A DNA stretch of 6,269 nt from Archaeoglobi archaeon (GTDB lineage Archaea > Halobacteriota > Archaeoglobi > Archaeoglobales > Archaeoglobaceae). The notes beneath the pieces were generated by a model, which saw only the letters and a list, made by a program, of their open reading frames with translations, was not told where the DNA came from and searched no databases. Shown piece by piece: positions 1 through 6,269 of the stretch. The stretch lies in the NCBI GenBank assembly GCA_004347865.1, contig QNUZ01000146.1, positions 1 through 6,269 on the forward strand, in the 5' to 3' direction. The translations under genes and the position numbers were made by a program. The first letter of the stretch is position 1. Every line of letters begins with the position of its first letter.

Positions 1-33
1 AACGAAAATGCCTTGTTTAGGAAAATCGGAAAA

Positions 34-47
34 GTTTTTTAAAAAAC
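34..47 (+). promoter_or_regulatory. Possible TATA element before the iron-sulfur gene
   Basis: GTTTTTTAAAAAAC is a perfect 14-nt palindrome, preceded by GGAAAA (28-33), which resembles a TFB-recognition element. Its centre is about 24 nt before ATG 65, the spacing of a TATA box to a near-leaderless start. It would support ATG 65 over ATG 8. An A/T palindrome can arise by chance or be a T-run terminator of an upstream gene, so this is tentative. Confidence 0.35.
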
Positions 48-64
48 CTGCCAAGGATATTTGT

Positions 65-535
65 ATGCCCCTAACCCCGATGGAAATCTACAAGCTTCTG
101 CCGAAAACAAACTGCAAGAAATGCGGGGAACAAACCTGCATGAGTTTCGCTTTTAAGCTCATAAACAGAGAAAAGAAACTTGAAGACTGCAAACCGCTAT
201 TTGAAGATAAAAGATATGAATTACAGCTAAAAAAGCTCCAGGAAATGCTGAAGCCACTTGCCGAAGCAACCGAAACAGGATTAATAGTGAAAAGCGAGAA
301 ATGCAACGGATGCGGAAACTGCATCGTCGTTTGCCCGGTTCACGTTGAAAAAGATCCGCATGGTGCCGGAATCGGGAAGGGACCTTCAATACCTGATCCG
401 ATTTACCGCATCGAGAACGGGAAGCTTGTCATCCTCAACATGCATGCCTGCAGGAGGTACGGAAAGAACAGAATTCTCTGTGTGGTCTGCAGGGAAAACT
501 GCCCGACGGATGCGATAAGCTTCTTGGAGGGGTGA
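65..535 (+). CDS. Iron-sulfur protein: corrinoid-protein-type 4Fe-4S domain fused to a two-cluster ferredoxin
   Basis: Probable cytoplasmic electron-transfer protein, 156 residues from the start chosen here. Residues 1-45 match the 4Fe-4S domain (PF04060 type) found at the N-terminus of the CODH/acetyl-CoA synthase corrinoid protein and in RnfB: a PLTPMEIYKLLPKTNC opening, then C17-x2-C20-x4-C25-x16-C42. A charged helical linker (about 46-75) leads to a ferredoxin part with a normal motif C80-x2-C83-x2-C86-x3-C90-P. A second, looser motif follows (C129-x9-C139-x2-C142-x3-C146-P) after an insert of about 38 residues. Three [4Fe-4S] clusters are therefore expected. The stop overlaps the region just before fwdB, so it probably feeds electrons to FwdB/FwdD in place of FwdF/FwdG; that role is inferred. 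Start: ATG 65 begins exactly where the family begins and has AAGGAT 6 nt upstream. An in-frame ATG at 8 would add 19 residues across an A/T palindrome, and the frame is open to the window edge, so a longer form is possible. Confidence 0.8.
   Translation: MPLTPMEIYKLLPKTNCKKCGEQTCMSFAFKLINREKKLEDCKPLFEDKRYELQLKKLQEMLKPLAEATETGLIVKSEKCNGCGNCIVVCPVHVEKDPHGAGIGKGPSIPDPIYRIENGKLVILNMHACRRYGKNRILCVVCRENCPTDAISFLEG
526..532 (+). promoter_or_regulatory. Shine-Dalgarno site of fwdB
   Basis: GGAGGGG lies inside the last codons of the iron-sulfur gene, ending 5 nt before ATG 538. It decides the start: the in-frame GTG at 532 overlaps the site itself and would leave no spacer. The upstream stop (TGA 533-535) lies between the site and the ATG, so the two genes are probably translationally coupled. 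Confidence 0.75.
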
Positions 536-537
536 AA

Positions 538-1728
538 ATGATCTGCACAGGCTGTTCATGCCTCTGCGATGATGTTGAGATCGCCGAAGGAAAGATCCTG
601 AACGCATGCGAGAGGGGATACAGGCACATTTCAAAGTACATGGAAAACAGGGCAAAGCCCGCGGTTGAAGGAAAGGAGGTCGATCTGGACAGAGCAATAG
701 AAGCTGCTATTGAAATGCTAAAATCCGCAAAAAATCCAGCGATCTACGGGCTTGACACTTCAACGATTGAGGCACAAAAAACTGCAGTTAAGATTGCAAA
801 AAAGCTGAACTGCTACATCGACGATAACTCCTCCTTCTGCCTCGGAGAGTTCGTCGAGGCCATACTCAGGAAGGAACTCCCGAGCTCGACCCTCGAGGAT
901 GTCAGAGACAAGGCCTACGTTATTGTATACTGGGGAACGAATCCCTACCACAGCCTTCCCAGGCATCTGTCCCGGTACAGCTACTACCCAAGGGGGGCGA
1001 AGAGGCAAAGGGGATACGATGAGGATCGATACCTTGTGGTTATCGATATCAGAAAAACCGAGATCGCAAAGCTCGCAAAAAAGAACGCGAAGTTCATCAA
1101 GGTTGAAAACGATCTGGAGCTCGTGGATTCCTTCATGAAGGCCCTGGACGGGAAGGCGGGAAAATACGACGTGGCGGGAATTCTAAGGGAAATGAAAAAG
1201 GCCGACTTCAACGTCGTCTTTGGCGGGCTGGGGCTAAAATACGGGCTAAGGGGAAACTTCAAGGCCTTCATTGAGCTCCTGAGAAATATCAACAAGTTTG
1301 CACCCCTCTACTTTATCCCGTCAGGTTTCCACGCAAACATGAGGGGTTTCAACGAGACCCTTTTTGAAGCAGTAAATGCTGTGAACAGCTACAGCTTTTC
1401 CTCTGCGTCCTCCTCACCAGAATTCGCGTTTACAGAGCTGTTAAAAAGAGAGAAAATCGATACTGCGCTTATCGTTGGAACGGATCCGATTGCTTCTTTG
1501 CCCTACGAAGCCTCGAGTAAGCTTCCGAAGATCAAGAAAATCGTAGTCGATCCCAGAAAAACGCTCACATCAAGAATCGCCGAAGTTGTCATACCCTCAG
1601 CCTTCTCCGGAATCGAGAGCGGCGGAGAAATGGTTAGAAGCGACGGGGTTCGGATCAAGCTAAAGCCCATAGCCAGTTCTGAATTTGACGACGTTTACGT
1701 GCTGAAAAGAATTCTGGAGGGATTGTGA
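538..1728 (+). CDS. fwdB: Formylmethanofuran dehydrogenase subunit B-like molybdopterin oxidoreductase, with altered active site
   Basis: FwdB family, 396 residues; the Methanothermobacter protein is about 430. FwdB is the formate-dehydrogenase-like subunit that reduces CO2 to formate at a tungsten- or molybdenum-bispterin centre, for transfer to methanofuran by FwdA. Visible here: cluster ligands C3-x2-C6-x3-C10-x13-C24; the R38-A-K40-P stretch likely holding the lysine between cluster and pterin; metal-ligand Cys101 (TGC at 838-840, not selenocysteine); W132-G-T-N-P with PRHLSRYS (141-148); a DIRKT pterin loop; GTDP (314-317); DPRKT (338-342); and the C-terminal IPSAFSGIESGGE segment (352-364). 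Two oddities: Cys101 is followed by Leu102, where FwdB has His, and P261-S-G263-F-H265 replaces P-M-R-G-H, losing the catalytic Arg. Start: ATG 538 has GGAGGGG ending 5 nt before it; the in-frame GTG at 532 lies inside that site. It could be a paralogue with a different reaction. Family is certain, exact activity is not. Confidence 0.88.
   Translation: MICTGCSCLCDDVEIAEGKILNACERGYRHISKYMENRAKPAVEGKEVDLDRAIEAAIEMLKSAKNPAIYGLDTSTIEAQKTAVKIAKKLNCYIDDNSSFCLGEFVEAILRKELPSSTLEDVRDKAYVIVYWGTNPYHSLPRHLSRYSYYPRGAKRQRGYDEDRYLVVIDIRKTEIAKLAKKNAKFIKVENDLELVDSFMKALDGKAGKYDVAGILREMKKADFNVVFGGLGLKYGLRGNFKAFIELLRNINKFAPLYFIPSGFHANMRGFNETLFEAVNAVNSYSFSSASSSPEFAFTELLKREKIDTALIVGTDPIASLPYEASSKLPKIKKIVVDPRKTLTSRIAEVVIPSAFSGIESGGEMVRSDGVRIKLKPIASSEFDDVYVLKRILEGL
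1716..1722 (+). promoter_or_regulatory. Shine-Dalgarno site of fwdD
   Basis: GGAGGGA lies within the last codons of fwdB, 5 nt before ATG 1728 and 8 nt before ATG 1731. Both are usable spacings; GTG 1725 would be too close. The same arrangement as at the previous gene junction points to one co-translated operon. Confidence 0.7.
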
Positions 1729-2075
1729 TGATGCGGCTGACAAGACTGATCAAGTTCGAGACGAGAATCGTTGTCGCGAGGGTTTCGGAAGAAATAAGGA
1801 AGGCAACGATATACCTGAATCCCGAATTCGCGAAGAGGTGCGGGATAAAGGAGGGGGACGTTGTAGCCGTTTCAAGGGGCAACAGGGGGCTCAGGTTCAG
1901 GGTGAAGCTTCTCGAAACGGCACCGGAAGATGGAGGGATAATTCCGAACTCCATATTCTCAAACTTTCTTGCGGACTTCGAGAGCTTTAAGAGCTTCAGG
2001 GCAGATATAGAACTGAGCGAGGGAGATGAGAGCACGGAGGAGGATGTGATCAGGATTATCATGCAAAGGAAGTAA
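1728..2075 (+). CDS. fwdD: Formylmethanofuran dehydrogenase subunit D-like pterin-binding protein
   Basis: A 115-residue protein of the molybdopterin dinucleotide-binding (double-psi barrel) family that forms the C-terminal domain of single-chain formate dehydrogenases and is a separate subunit, FwdD, in archaeal Fwd/Fmd. It closes over the pterin cofactor held by FwdB. The family core is clear: A26-TIYLNPEFAKRCGIKEGD44 then VVAVSRG, the typical L-N-P-x-D/E-A...G-I-x-x-G-D pattern. The usual cofactor-contact motif PMGPWAN is reduced to P73-N-S-I-F-S-N79, keeping only the outer Pro and Asn. The C-terminal 20 residues are acidic, then basic at the very end. Its ATG overlaps the fwdB stop (TGATG), and GGAGGGA at 1716-1722 lies 5 nt upstream, so translation is probably coupled to fwdB. 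ATG 1731, one codon later, is an equally possible start; GTG 1725 is less likely. Confident as the FwdD partner of the preceding gene, less so as a standard FwdD. Confidence 0.82.
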   Translation: MMRLTRLIKFETRIVVARVSEEIRKATIYLNPEFAKRCGIKEGDVVAVSRGNRGLRFRVKLLETAPEDGGIIPNSIFSNFLADFESFKSFRADIELSEGDESTEEDVIRIIMQRK

Positions 2076-2122
2076 TCCCATCCTTAAAAATAAAAAATAG
2101 AGATGATAAACGCTCCACTCTG

Positions 2123-2140
2123 CAAAAAGATTTATTTATT
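2123..2140 (+). promoter_or_regulatory. BRE/TATA promoter of polC
   Basis: A purine-rich CAAAAAGA block (2123-2130), like the archaeal TFB-recognition element, runs straight into TTTATTTATT (2131-2140), a good archaeal TATA box. The centre is about 23 nt before the polC ATG at 2158, so transcription should begin at or within a few bases of the start codon. This is the only strong promoter signal in the 82-nt spacer between fwdD and polC and implies that polC is transcribed independently. Confidence 0.7.
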
Positions 2141-2157
2141 AATGCTAAATAGCAGAC

Positions 2158-5100
2158 ATGGACGCTACTCTTGACAGATTTTTCACTCTCTTCGATAAGG
2201 AGCAAGAAGACGATAACTGGGCAATCGAAAGCGTGAGGGAGTATCAAAGGATGCTATCAGAAAAACTTGAGGAGGCATACAGGGTTGCTGAGGCAGCCAG
2301 ATCGAAAGGACTTGATCCGGAGCCAAAAGTTGAAGTTCTGATCGCAAAGGACATGGCTGAGAGGGTTGAAAAGCTAATAGGGCTGAAAGGACTGGCGAGG
2401 AGGATAAGAGAACTGGAGGAGGAGGGACTGGAAAGAGACAGGATTTGCTTCAGAATCGCAGATGAGATAACGGAGGGAAAATTCGGAAGGATGGACTTTC
2501 TCGATGCAATAGATAAATCCATAAGAACTGCGGTAGCAATAATGACCGAAGGCGTTGTTGCGGCACCTATAGAGGGCATCGCAAAGGTCTCAACCGACAA
2601 AAACGCCGACGGGAGCAGCTACCTGAAGGTGTACTACGCCGGCCCCATAAGGAGTGCGGGCGGTACTGCTCAGGTCATCTCAGTTCTCATTGCGGATTAC
2701 GTCAGGAGAAAGCTCGGAATCGGGGGATACATTCCGACGGATGAGGAAATTCTGAGATACTGCGAGGAGATACAGCTCTACAAAAAGGTTGCCAACCTCC
2801 AGTACCTGCCCACAGACGACGAAATAAGGCTGATAGTCTCAAACTGCCCCGTTTGCATAGACGGGGAGCCAACGGAGGAGGAAGAGGTTTCCGGCTACAG
2901 AAACCTTCCTAGAGTTGAGACGAACAGGATAAGGGGAGGTATGGCCCTGATAATAGCCGAAGGAATAGCCCTCAAGGCTCCGAAGCTGAAAAAGATGGTG
3001 GATTCGCTGAAAATAGACGGCTGGGATTGGCTTGAAAGGCTGATAAAAAAGGATTCGGAGGAGGAATTCGACGTTAAACCGAGGGGCAAGTACCTCTCGG
3101 ATTTGGTCGCAGGAAGGCCCGTGCTTTGCCATCCCTCAAAAAAAGGAGGATTCAGGCTCAGGTACGGAAGGGCCAGAAACTCCGGGCTTGCGACCGTAGG
3201 GATAAACCCGGCGACGATGGCCCTGATCGACTTCATAGCTATAGGGACCCAGCTAAAGATAGAGAGACCCGGAAAGGCTGGAAGCGTTGTTCCGGTGACG
3301 ACGATTGAGGGCCCAACTGTCAGGCTGAAGAACGGGGATGTTCTTAGAATAAACAGCTTCAAGGAAGCCCTAGAGCTGAAGAACGATGTTGAGAAAATCC
3401 TGGATCTCGGGGAGATTCTAATAAACTACGGGGACTTTCTGGAAAACAACCACCCCCTCATGCCGGCCTCTTACACAAGGGAGTGGTGGGAGCTTGAAAC
3501 CGGAATAAAGGATGCACACATCGATGAGGACACAGCCCTAAAGCTCTCGGACGAACTTGGAGTTCCAATGCATCCGGATTTCACGTATCTATGGCACGAC
3601 ATAAGCCTTGAAGACTTCTGCTACCTAAGGGACTACATAAGCGAAAAGGGAAAGATAGAGGGTCAGAAAAAGGGCTGCCTTTTCATGCCATTCGACAGAA
3701 GGACAAAGGAGATTCTCGAAAATCTCCTCGTCGAGCACAAGGTAAGGGACGGGATCGTGATCGAAAGGTGGAAGGTGCTCGTGAGATGCCTCGGCCTGGA
3801 CTTCAAGCTCAGAAAGATCGGGGAGGTGAGGGGCGAGAGCGTTCTTGAGGCAATAAAGAACGTCTCAGGTATAACTGTCAGGCCGAAGGCTCCAACAAGG
3901 ATAGGGGCCAGGATGGGCAGGCCGGAGAAATCAAAGGAGAGGAGGATGAGCCCCCCACCCCACTTGCTTTTCCCGGTTAGCTTTGCCGGAGGAAAAAGGC
4001 GGGACGTCAAGAGCGCCCTGGATCACAGAAACGGATACAATTCCGCGAAGGGGCTGATAGAGGTTGAGATTGCGCTGAGAAGGTGCAAGGTCTGCGGAAA
4101 GGAGACCTTCTGGCTTAAGTGCGAATGCGGGGGAGAAACAGAGCAGCTCTACTACTGTCCGAAGTGCAGGATAAGGGACACCTCGGAGTTCTGTAAAAAA
4201 TGCGGGGGGGAAATGAGGGGATACGCGAAAAGGGCGGTTGACATAAAGGCGCTCTACGAGAGAGCGCTTCAGAATCTCGGGGAGAGGGACGAATTTGAGG
4301 TTGTAAAGGGGGTTATCGGGCTCACCTCGAAGAACAAGATTCCGGAGAGGATAGAGAAAGGGATTCTCAGGGCAAAGCATGATGTTTACGTCTTCAAAGA
4401 CGGCACGATCAGATACGACATGACAGATCTTCCGCTAACGCACTTCAAGCCAAGGGAGATCGGTGTGAGCGTTGAAAAGCTGAGGGAGCTTGGATACAGA
4501 AGAGACTACATGGGCAGAGAGCTCAGGAGCGAGGACCAGATTCTTGAGCTCAAGCCGCAGGACATTGTGATATCCAGGGACTGCGCGGAGTACCTGCTGA
4601 GGGTTGCGAGGTTCATAGACGACCTCCTGGTGAAGTTCTACAAAACCGAGCCATTCTACAGGGCGGAAAAGATCGAAGATCTGATCGGACATCTCGTTAT
4701 AGCCCTCGCCCCGCATACATCCGCAGGCGTTCTCGGGAGGATAGTAGGATTCGCCGATATCCTTGCATGCTACGCTCATCCGTACTTCCACGCCGCAAAG
4801 AGAAGGAACTGCGATGGGGATGAGGACTGCATCATGCTCCTTCTCGATGGCCTCCTGAACTTCTCAAGGCACTTTCTGCCGGAGAAGCGAGGAGGGAGGA
4901 TGGATGCCCCACTCGTCCTGACCGTTTTAGTGGATCCGAGGGAGGTCGACAAAGAGGTTCACAACATGGACGTCGTTTCAGGTTACCCGCTAGAGTTCTA
5001 CAGGGCAACCCTCGAGTTCTCGGATCCAAAGGTTTGCGAGGATCTGATAGAGAAAGTAAAGGATCGTCTGAGCCTTGAAACAAGGTTCTGCACGCTAAAA

Positions 5101-5556
5101 TTCACCCACGACACTGATATAGCGCTTGGAGTGAAGGAAAGCGCCTACAAGAGGCTGAAGACTATGGAGGAGAAGGTTGAAAGGCAGATGGAGCTTGCAA
5201 GGAGGATTTCGGCAGTTGAAGAGCACGATGTTGCTGAAAGGATAATAACGATCCACTTCCTTCCGGACATAATAGGGAACCTAAGGGCCTTCTCAAGGCA
5301 GGAATTTCGCTGTGTTGAGTGCAACGAGAAGTACAGAAGGCTCCCGCTCAGCGGAAGGTGCAGAAGGTGCGGTGGAAATCTGACGCTCACCGTTCACAGC
5401 AGCTCCATAGTCAAATATCTGGAGCTTTCGAAAAAGCTTTGCGAGGAATACAACGTCTCCGAATACACCAGACAGAGGCTGAGGCTCATAGAGTACGAGA
5501 TAAGATCGCTGATTCAGGAGAACAAGCAGGTAACTCTCATCGACATCCTCGGATGA
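2158..5556 (+). CDS. polC: DNA polymerase II (PolD) large subunit DP2, catalytic, intein-free
   Basis: Large subunit of archaeal family D polymerase, which with the exonuclease subunit DP1 (not in this window) replicates the chromosome. The 1132 residues match intein-less DP2 proteins. In order: N-terminal helical region with Y41-RVAEAARSKGLDP54; YYAGPIRSAGGTAQ (159-172); SNCPVCIDGEPTEEEE (228-243) leading to the RGGM segment at 259-262; HPSKKGGFRLRYGRARNSG (325-343); the GARMGRPEKSKER signature (583-595), which probably holds the catalytic Lys; two zinc sites, C643/C646/C655/C657 and C667/C670/C679/C682; the catalytic N884-C-D886-G-D888-E-D890 loop of the second double-psi barrel; and a last zinc site, C1052/C1055/C1068/C1071. 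The C-terminus, Q1124-VTLIDIL-G1132, resembles a weak PCNA-interacting box. All core motifs are present, so it should be active. ATG 2158 has no clear Shine-Dalgarno but lies about 25 nt after a TATA box, suggesting a leaderless message. It has its own promoter, separate from the fwd-like genes. Confidence 0.97.
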   Translation: MDATLDRFFTLFDKEQEDDNWAIESVREYQRMLSEKLEEAYRVAEAARSKGLDPEPKVEVLIAKDMAERVEKLIGLKGLARRIRELEEEGLERDRICFRIADEITEGKFGRMDFLDAIDKSIRTAVAIMTEGVVAAPIEGIAKVSTDKNADGSSYLKVYYAGPIRSAGGTAQVISVLIADYVRRKLGIGGYIPTDEEILRYCEEIQLYKKVANLQYLPTDDEIRLIVSNCPVCIDGEPTEEEEVSGYRNLPRVETNRIRGGMALIIAEGIALKAPKLKKMVDSLKIDGWDWLERLIKKDSEEEFDVKPRGKYLSDLVAGRPVLCHPSKKGGFRLRYGRARNSGLATVGINPATMALIDFIAIGTQLKIERPGKAGSVVPVTTIEGPTVRLKNGDVLRINSFKEALELKNDVEKILDLGEILINYGDFLENNHPLMPASYTREWWELETGIKDAHIDEDTALKLSDELGVPMHPDFTYLWHDISLEDFCYLRDYISEKGKIEGQKKGCLFMPFDRRTKEILENLLVEHKVRDGIVIERWKVLVRCLGLDFKLRKIGEVRGESVLEAIKNVSGITVRPKAPTRIGARMGRPEKSKERRMSPPPHLLFPVSFAGGKRRDVKSALDHRNGYNSAKGLIEVEIALRRCKVCGKETFWLKCECGGETEQLYYCPKCRIRDTSEFCKKCGGEMRGYAKRAVDIKALYERALQNLGERDEFEVVKGVIGLTSKNKIPERIEKGILRAKHDVYVFKDGTIRYDMTDLPLTHFKPREIGVSVEKLRELGYRRDYMGRELRSEDQILELKPQDIVISRDCAEYLLRVARFIDDLLVKFYKTEPFYRAEKIEDLIGHLVIALAPHTSAGVLGRIVGFADILACYAHPYFHAAKRRNCDGDEDCIMLLLDGLLNFSRHFLPEKRGGRMDAPLVLTVLVDPREVDKEVHNMDVVSGYPLEFYRATLEFSDPKVCEDLIEKVKDRLSLETRFCTLKFTHDTDIALGVKESAYKRLKTMEEKVERQMELARRISAVEEHDVAERIITIHFLPDIIGNLRAFSRQEFRCVECNEKYRRLPLSGRCRRCGGNLTLTVHSSSIVKYLELSKKLCEEYNVSEYTRQRLRLIEYEIRSLIQENKQVTLIDILG

Positions 5557-5585
5557 TCGAATTTCTGGCCGAGAACCTCAATTGT

Positions 5586-6269
5586 TCAGGTGAGAGACCT
5601 GATGGCAACAACCAGAAGGAAAAAGATCGAGAACAGGGAGAAGGGAAGCAGGATCAGATTCGGGGTCACCCTCAGGGCAATTCCATCCCACCTTCTGTTC
5701 ACGATTCCGACGAAAACCAGAGTGTAGGGTATGACTATTCCGGAAAGGGCCTTAAGCTCGAAGGAGTCGCTCCAGAGGAAAACAAGGAGCCAGGAGATTG
5801 CGGTTATTATTCCAAGGGGATGAAGAGCCTTTAGAACCCTTTCCGGGCCGAAGAAGATCGGGGTGTTTTTGAGCCCAGCCTTCTTGTCGAATTCGTAATC
5901 CGAGACGGCCGTCGGGATATAGAAAGTCGAGGCGAGAAGGAATGCGGAGACGTAAACGAGCAGCGGCTGCTCTGAGTTGCAGGCAGAAACCCCGGCGTAG
6001 AAAACCAGAACCGCTGCAAGAGCGTTGCAGATGACGTCAGCCAGTGGGTAGGCCTTGAACCTTGGCCAGGCTGAGTAAAGGTAGCCGATTGCGTTTGCGG
6101 CGAGCATTGCAAAGAAGAAGCCTTGGTTTATGAGAAGGGCGAAGAACTGGGAGGCCAAGAAAGAGAGAATTGCTATTATCCAGGCCGTACTGACGCTTAT
6201 CTCCCCCGTAACAAGGGGTTGCTTCGAGAGGTCAAGATCCTTCGTCCTCCCGTCGTGAAGCCTGTCAAC
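5586..6269 (-). CDS. UbiA-family membrane prenyltransferase, N-terminus outside the window
   Basis: Integral membrane enzyme that transfers an isoprenoid chain to an acceptor. The frame is open to the window edge, giving 227 residues; about 60 more are expected upstream. The first visible residues, VDRLHD, fit the end of the NDxxDxxxD diphosphate/Mg2+ motif, followed by KQPLVTGEIS. The second aspartate motif is intact: S123-DYEFDKKAG132 (D124, D128), then a TPIFFG element. Seven hydrophobic segments (about 29-47, 51-67, 77-97, 102-121, 151-166, 174-190, 204-223) match helices 3-9 of the nine-helix fold, with the motifs at the expected helix ends. Between helices 4 and 5, Y65-SAWPRFKAYPLADVICN82 resembles the YSxPPxRFK...D...N pattern of carotenoid-type (lycopene elongase-like) members, but menaquinone or ether-lipid synthesis cannot be excluded. 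It converges on polC with a 29-nt gap. A TTG at 6156-6158 is internal, not a start. Confidence 0.88.
   Translation of the reverse strand, partial: VDRLHDGRTKDLDLSKQPLVTGEISVSTAWIIAILSFLASQFFALLINQGFFFAMLAANAIGYLYSAWPRFKAYPLADVICNALAAVLVFYAGVSACNSEQPLLVYVSAFLLASTFYIPTAVSDYEFDKKAGLKNTPIFFGPERVLKALHPLGIITAISWLLVFLWSDSFELKALSGIVIPYTLVFVGIVNRRWDGIALRVTPNLILLPFSLFSIFFLLVVAIRSLT

Noticed and set aside
838..840. Possible selenocysteine at the FwdB metal-ligand position, as in some archaeal Fwd enzymes.
   Set aside because: The codon is TGC, plain cysteine; there is no in-frame TGA before the true stop at 1726-1728.
2119..2156. TCTGC (2119-2123) and GCAGA (2152-2156) form an inverted repeat flanking the polC TATA box, a possible operator.
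   Set aside because: Only five bases per arm with a 28-nt gap; expected by chance in such a spacer.
3895..4380. Long minus-strand open frames opposite the polC gene.
   Set aside because: They are antisense shadows of a high-confidence coding region. The codon bias of polC (AGG, GAG, AAG) leaves the opposite strand open, and the translations have no recognisable domains.
2158..5556. Possible intein in DP2, which is common at conserved sites of archaeal replication genes.
   Set aside because: All conserved motifs run without interruption, and 1132 residues is the length of an intein-free DP2.
5557..5585. Possible bidirectional terminator between the convergent polC and prenyltransferase genes.
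   Set aside because: The 29-nt gap holds no T-run and no convincing hairpin on either strand.
5319..5834. 171-residue plus-strand open frame across the end of polC and the prenyltransferase.
   Set aside because: Its start is a shifted frame of polC and its end is antisense to the prenyltransferase. The composition is rich in Gln, Gly and Arg, with no family resemblance, while both overlapped genes are firmly identified.
6156..6158. TTG as the start of the minus-strand prenyltransferase.
   Set aside because: The frame continues upstream with recognisable family sequence (VDRLHD...KQPLVTGEIS) to the window edge, so the TTG is an internal Leu codon.

Overview
This window is archaeal. It carries the catalytic large subunit of PolD, a DNA polymerase found only in archaea. 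Next to it are FwdB/FwdD-type subunits of a molybdopterin formylmethanofuran dehydrogenase, an archaeal-type TATA promoter, and strong GGAGG ribosome-binding sites. Arginine is coded almost entirely by AGG/AGA, and the proteins are rich in Lys, Glu and Arg, which suggests a thermophile. Archaeoglobales or a methanogen-related euryarchaeon is my best guess; this is inference from style and gene content, not a species identification.

Layout. (1) Positions 65-2075, plus strand: a tight three-gene cluster of an iron-sulfur protein (N-terminal corrinoid-protein-type 4Fe-4S domain plus a two-cluster ferredoxin), an FwdB-like molybdopterin subunit, and the small FwdD-like pterin-binding subunit. The reading frames overlap or abut, and fwdB and fwdD each have a strong Shine-Dalgarno site inside the end of the preceding gene. 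(2) Positions 2076-2157: a short A+T-rich spacer with a clear BRE/TATA element. (3) Positions 2158-5556, plus strand: a complete, intein-free PolD large subunit (DP2), probably leaderless. (4) Positions 5586-6269, minus strand: a convergent UbiA-family membrane prenyltransferase whose N-terminus lies beyond the window. No stretch over 300 bases lacks a gene, and I saw no tRNA, rRNA, CRISPR array or mobile element.

How the genes work together. The first three genes look like one oxidoreductase module: the iron-sulfur protein would pass electrons to the FwdB cluster and on to the pterin-held metal shared by FwdB and FwdD. The FwdA (formyl-transferring amidohydrolase) and FwdC subunits are not visible, though they could lie upstream. 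PolD and the prenyltransferase appear to be functionally unrelated neighbours.

The point most worth a second look is in FwdB. It keeps the metal-binding cysteine (TGC codon) but, aligned to the remembered Methanothermobacter FwdB, lacks the two catalytic residues near it: His after the Cys is Leu, and the Arg of the P-M-R-G-H motif is Gly. FwdD has also lost most of its PMGPWAN signature. The pair may be a divergent paralogue with altered chemistry, not a housekeeping CO2-reducing Fwd.
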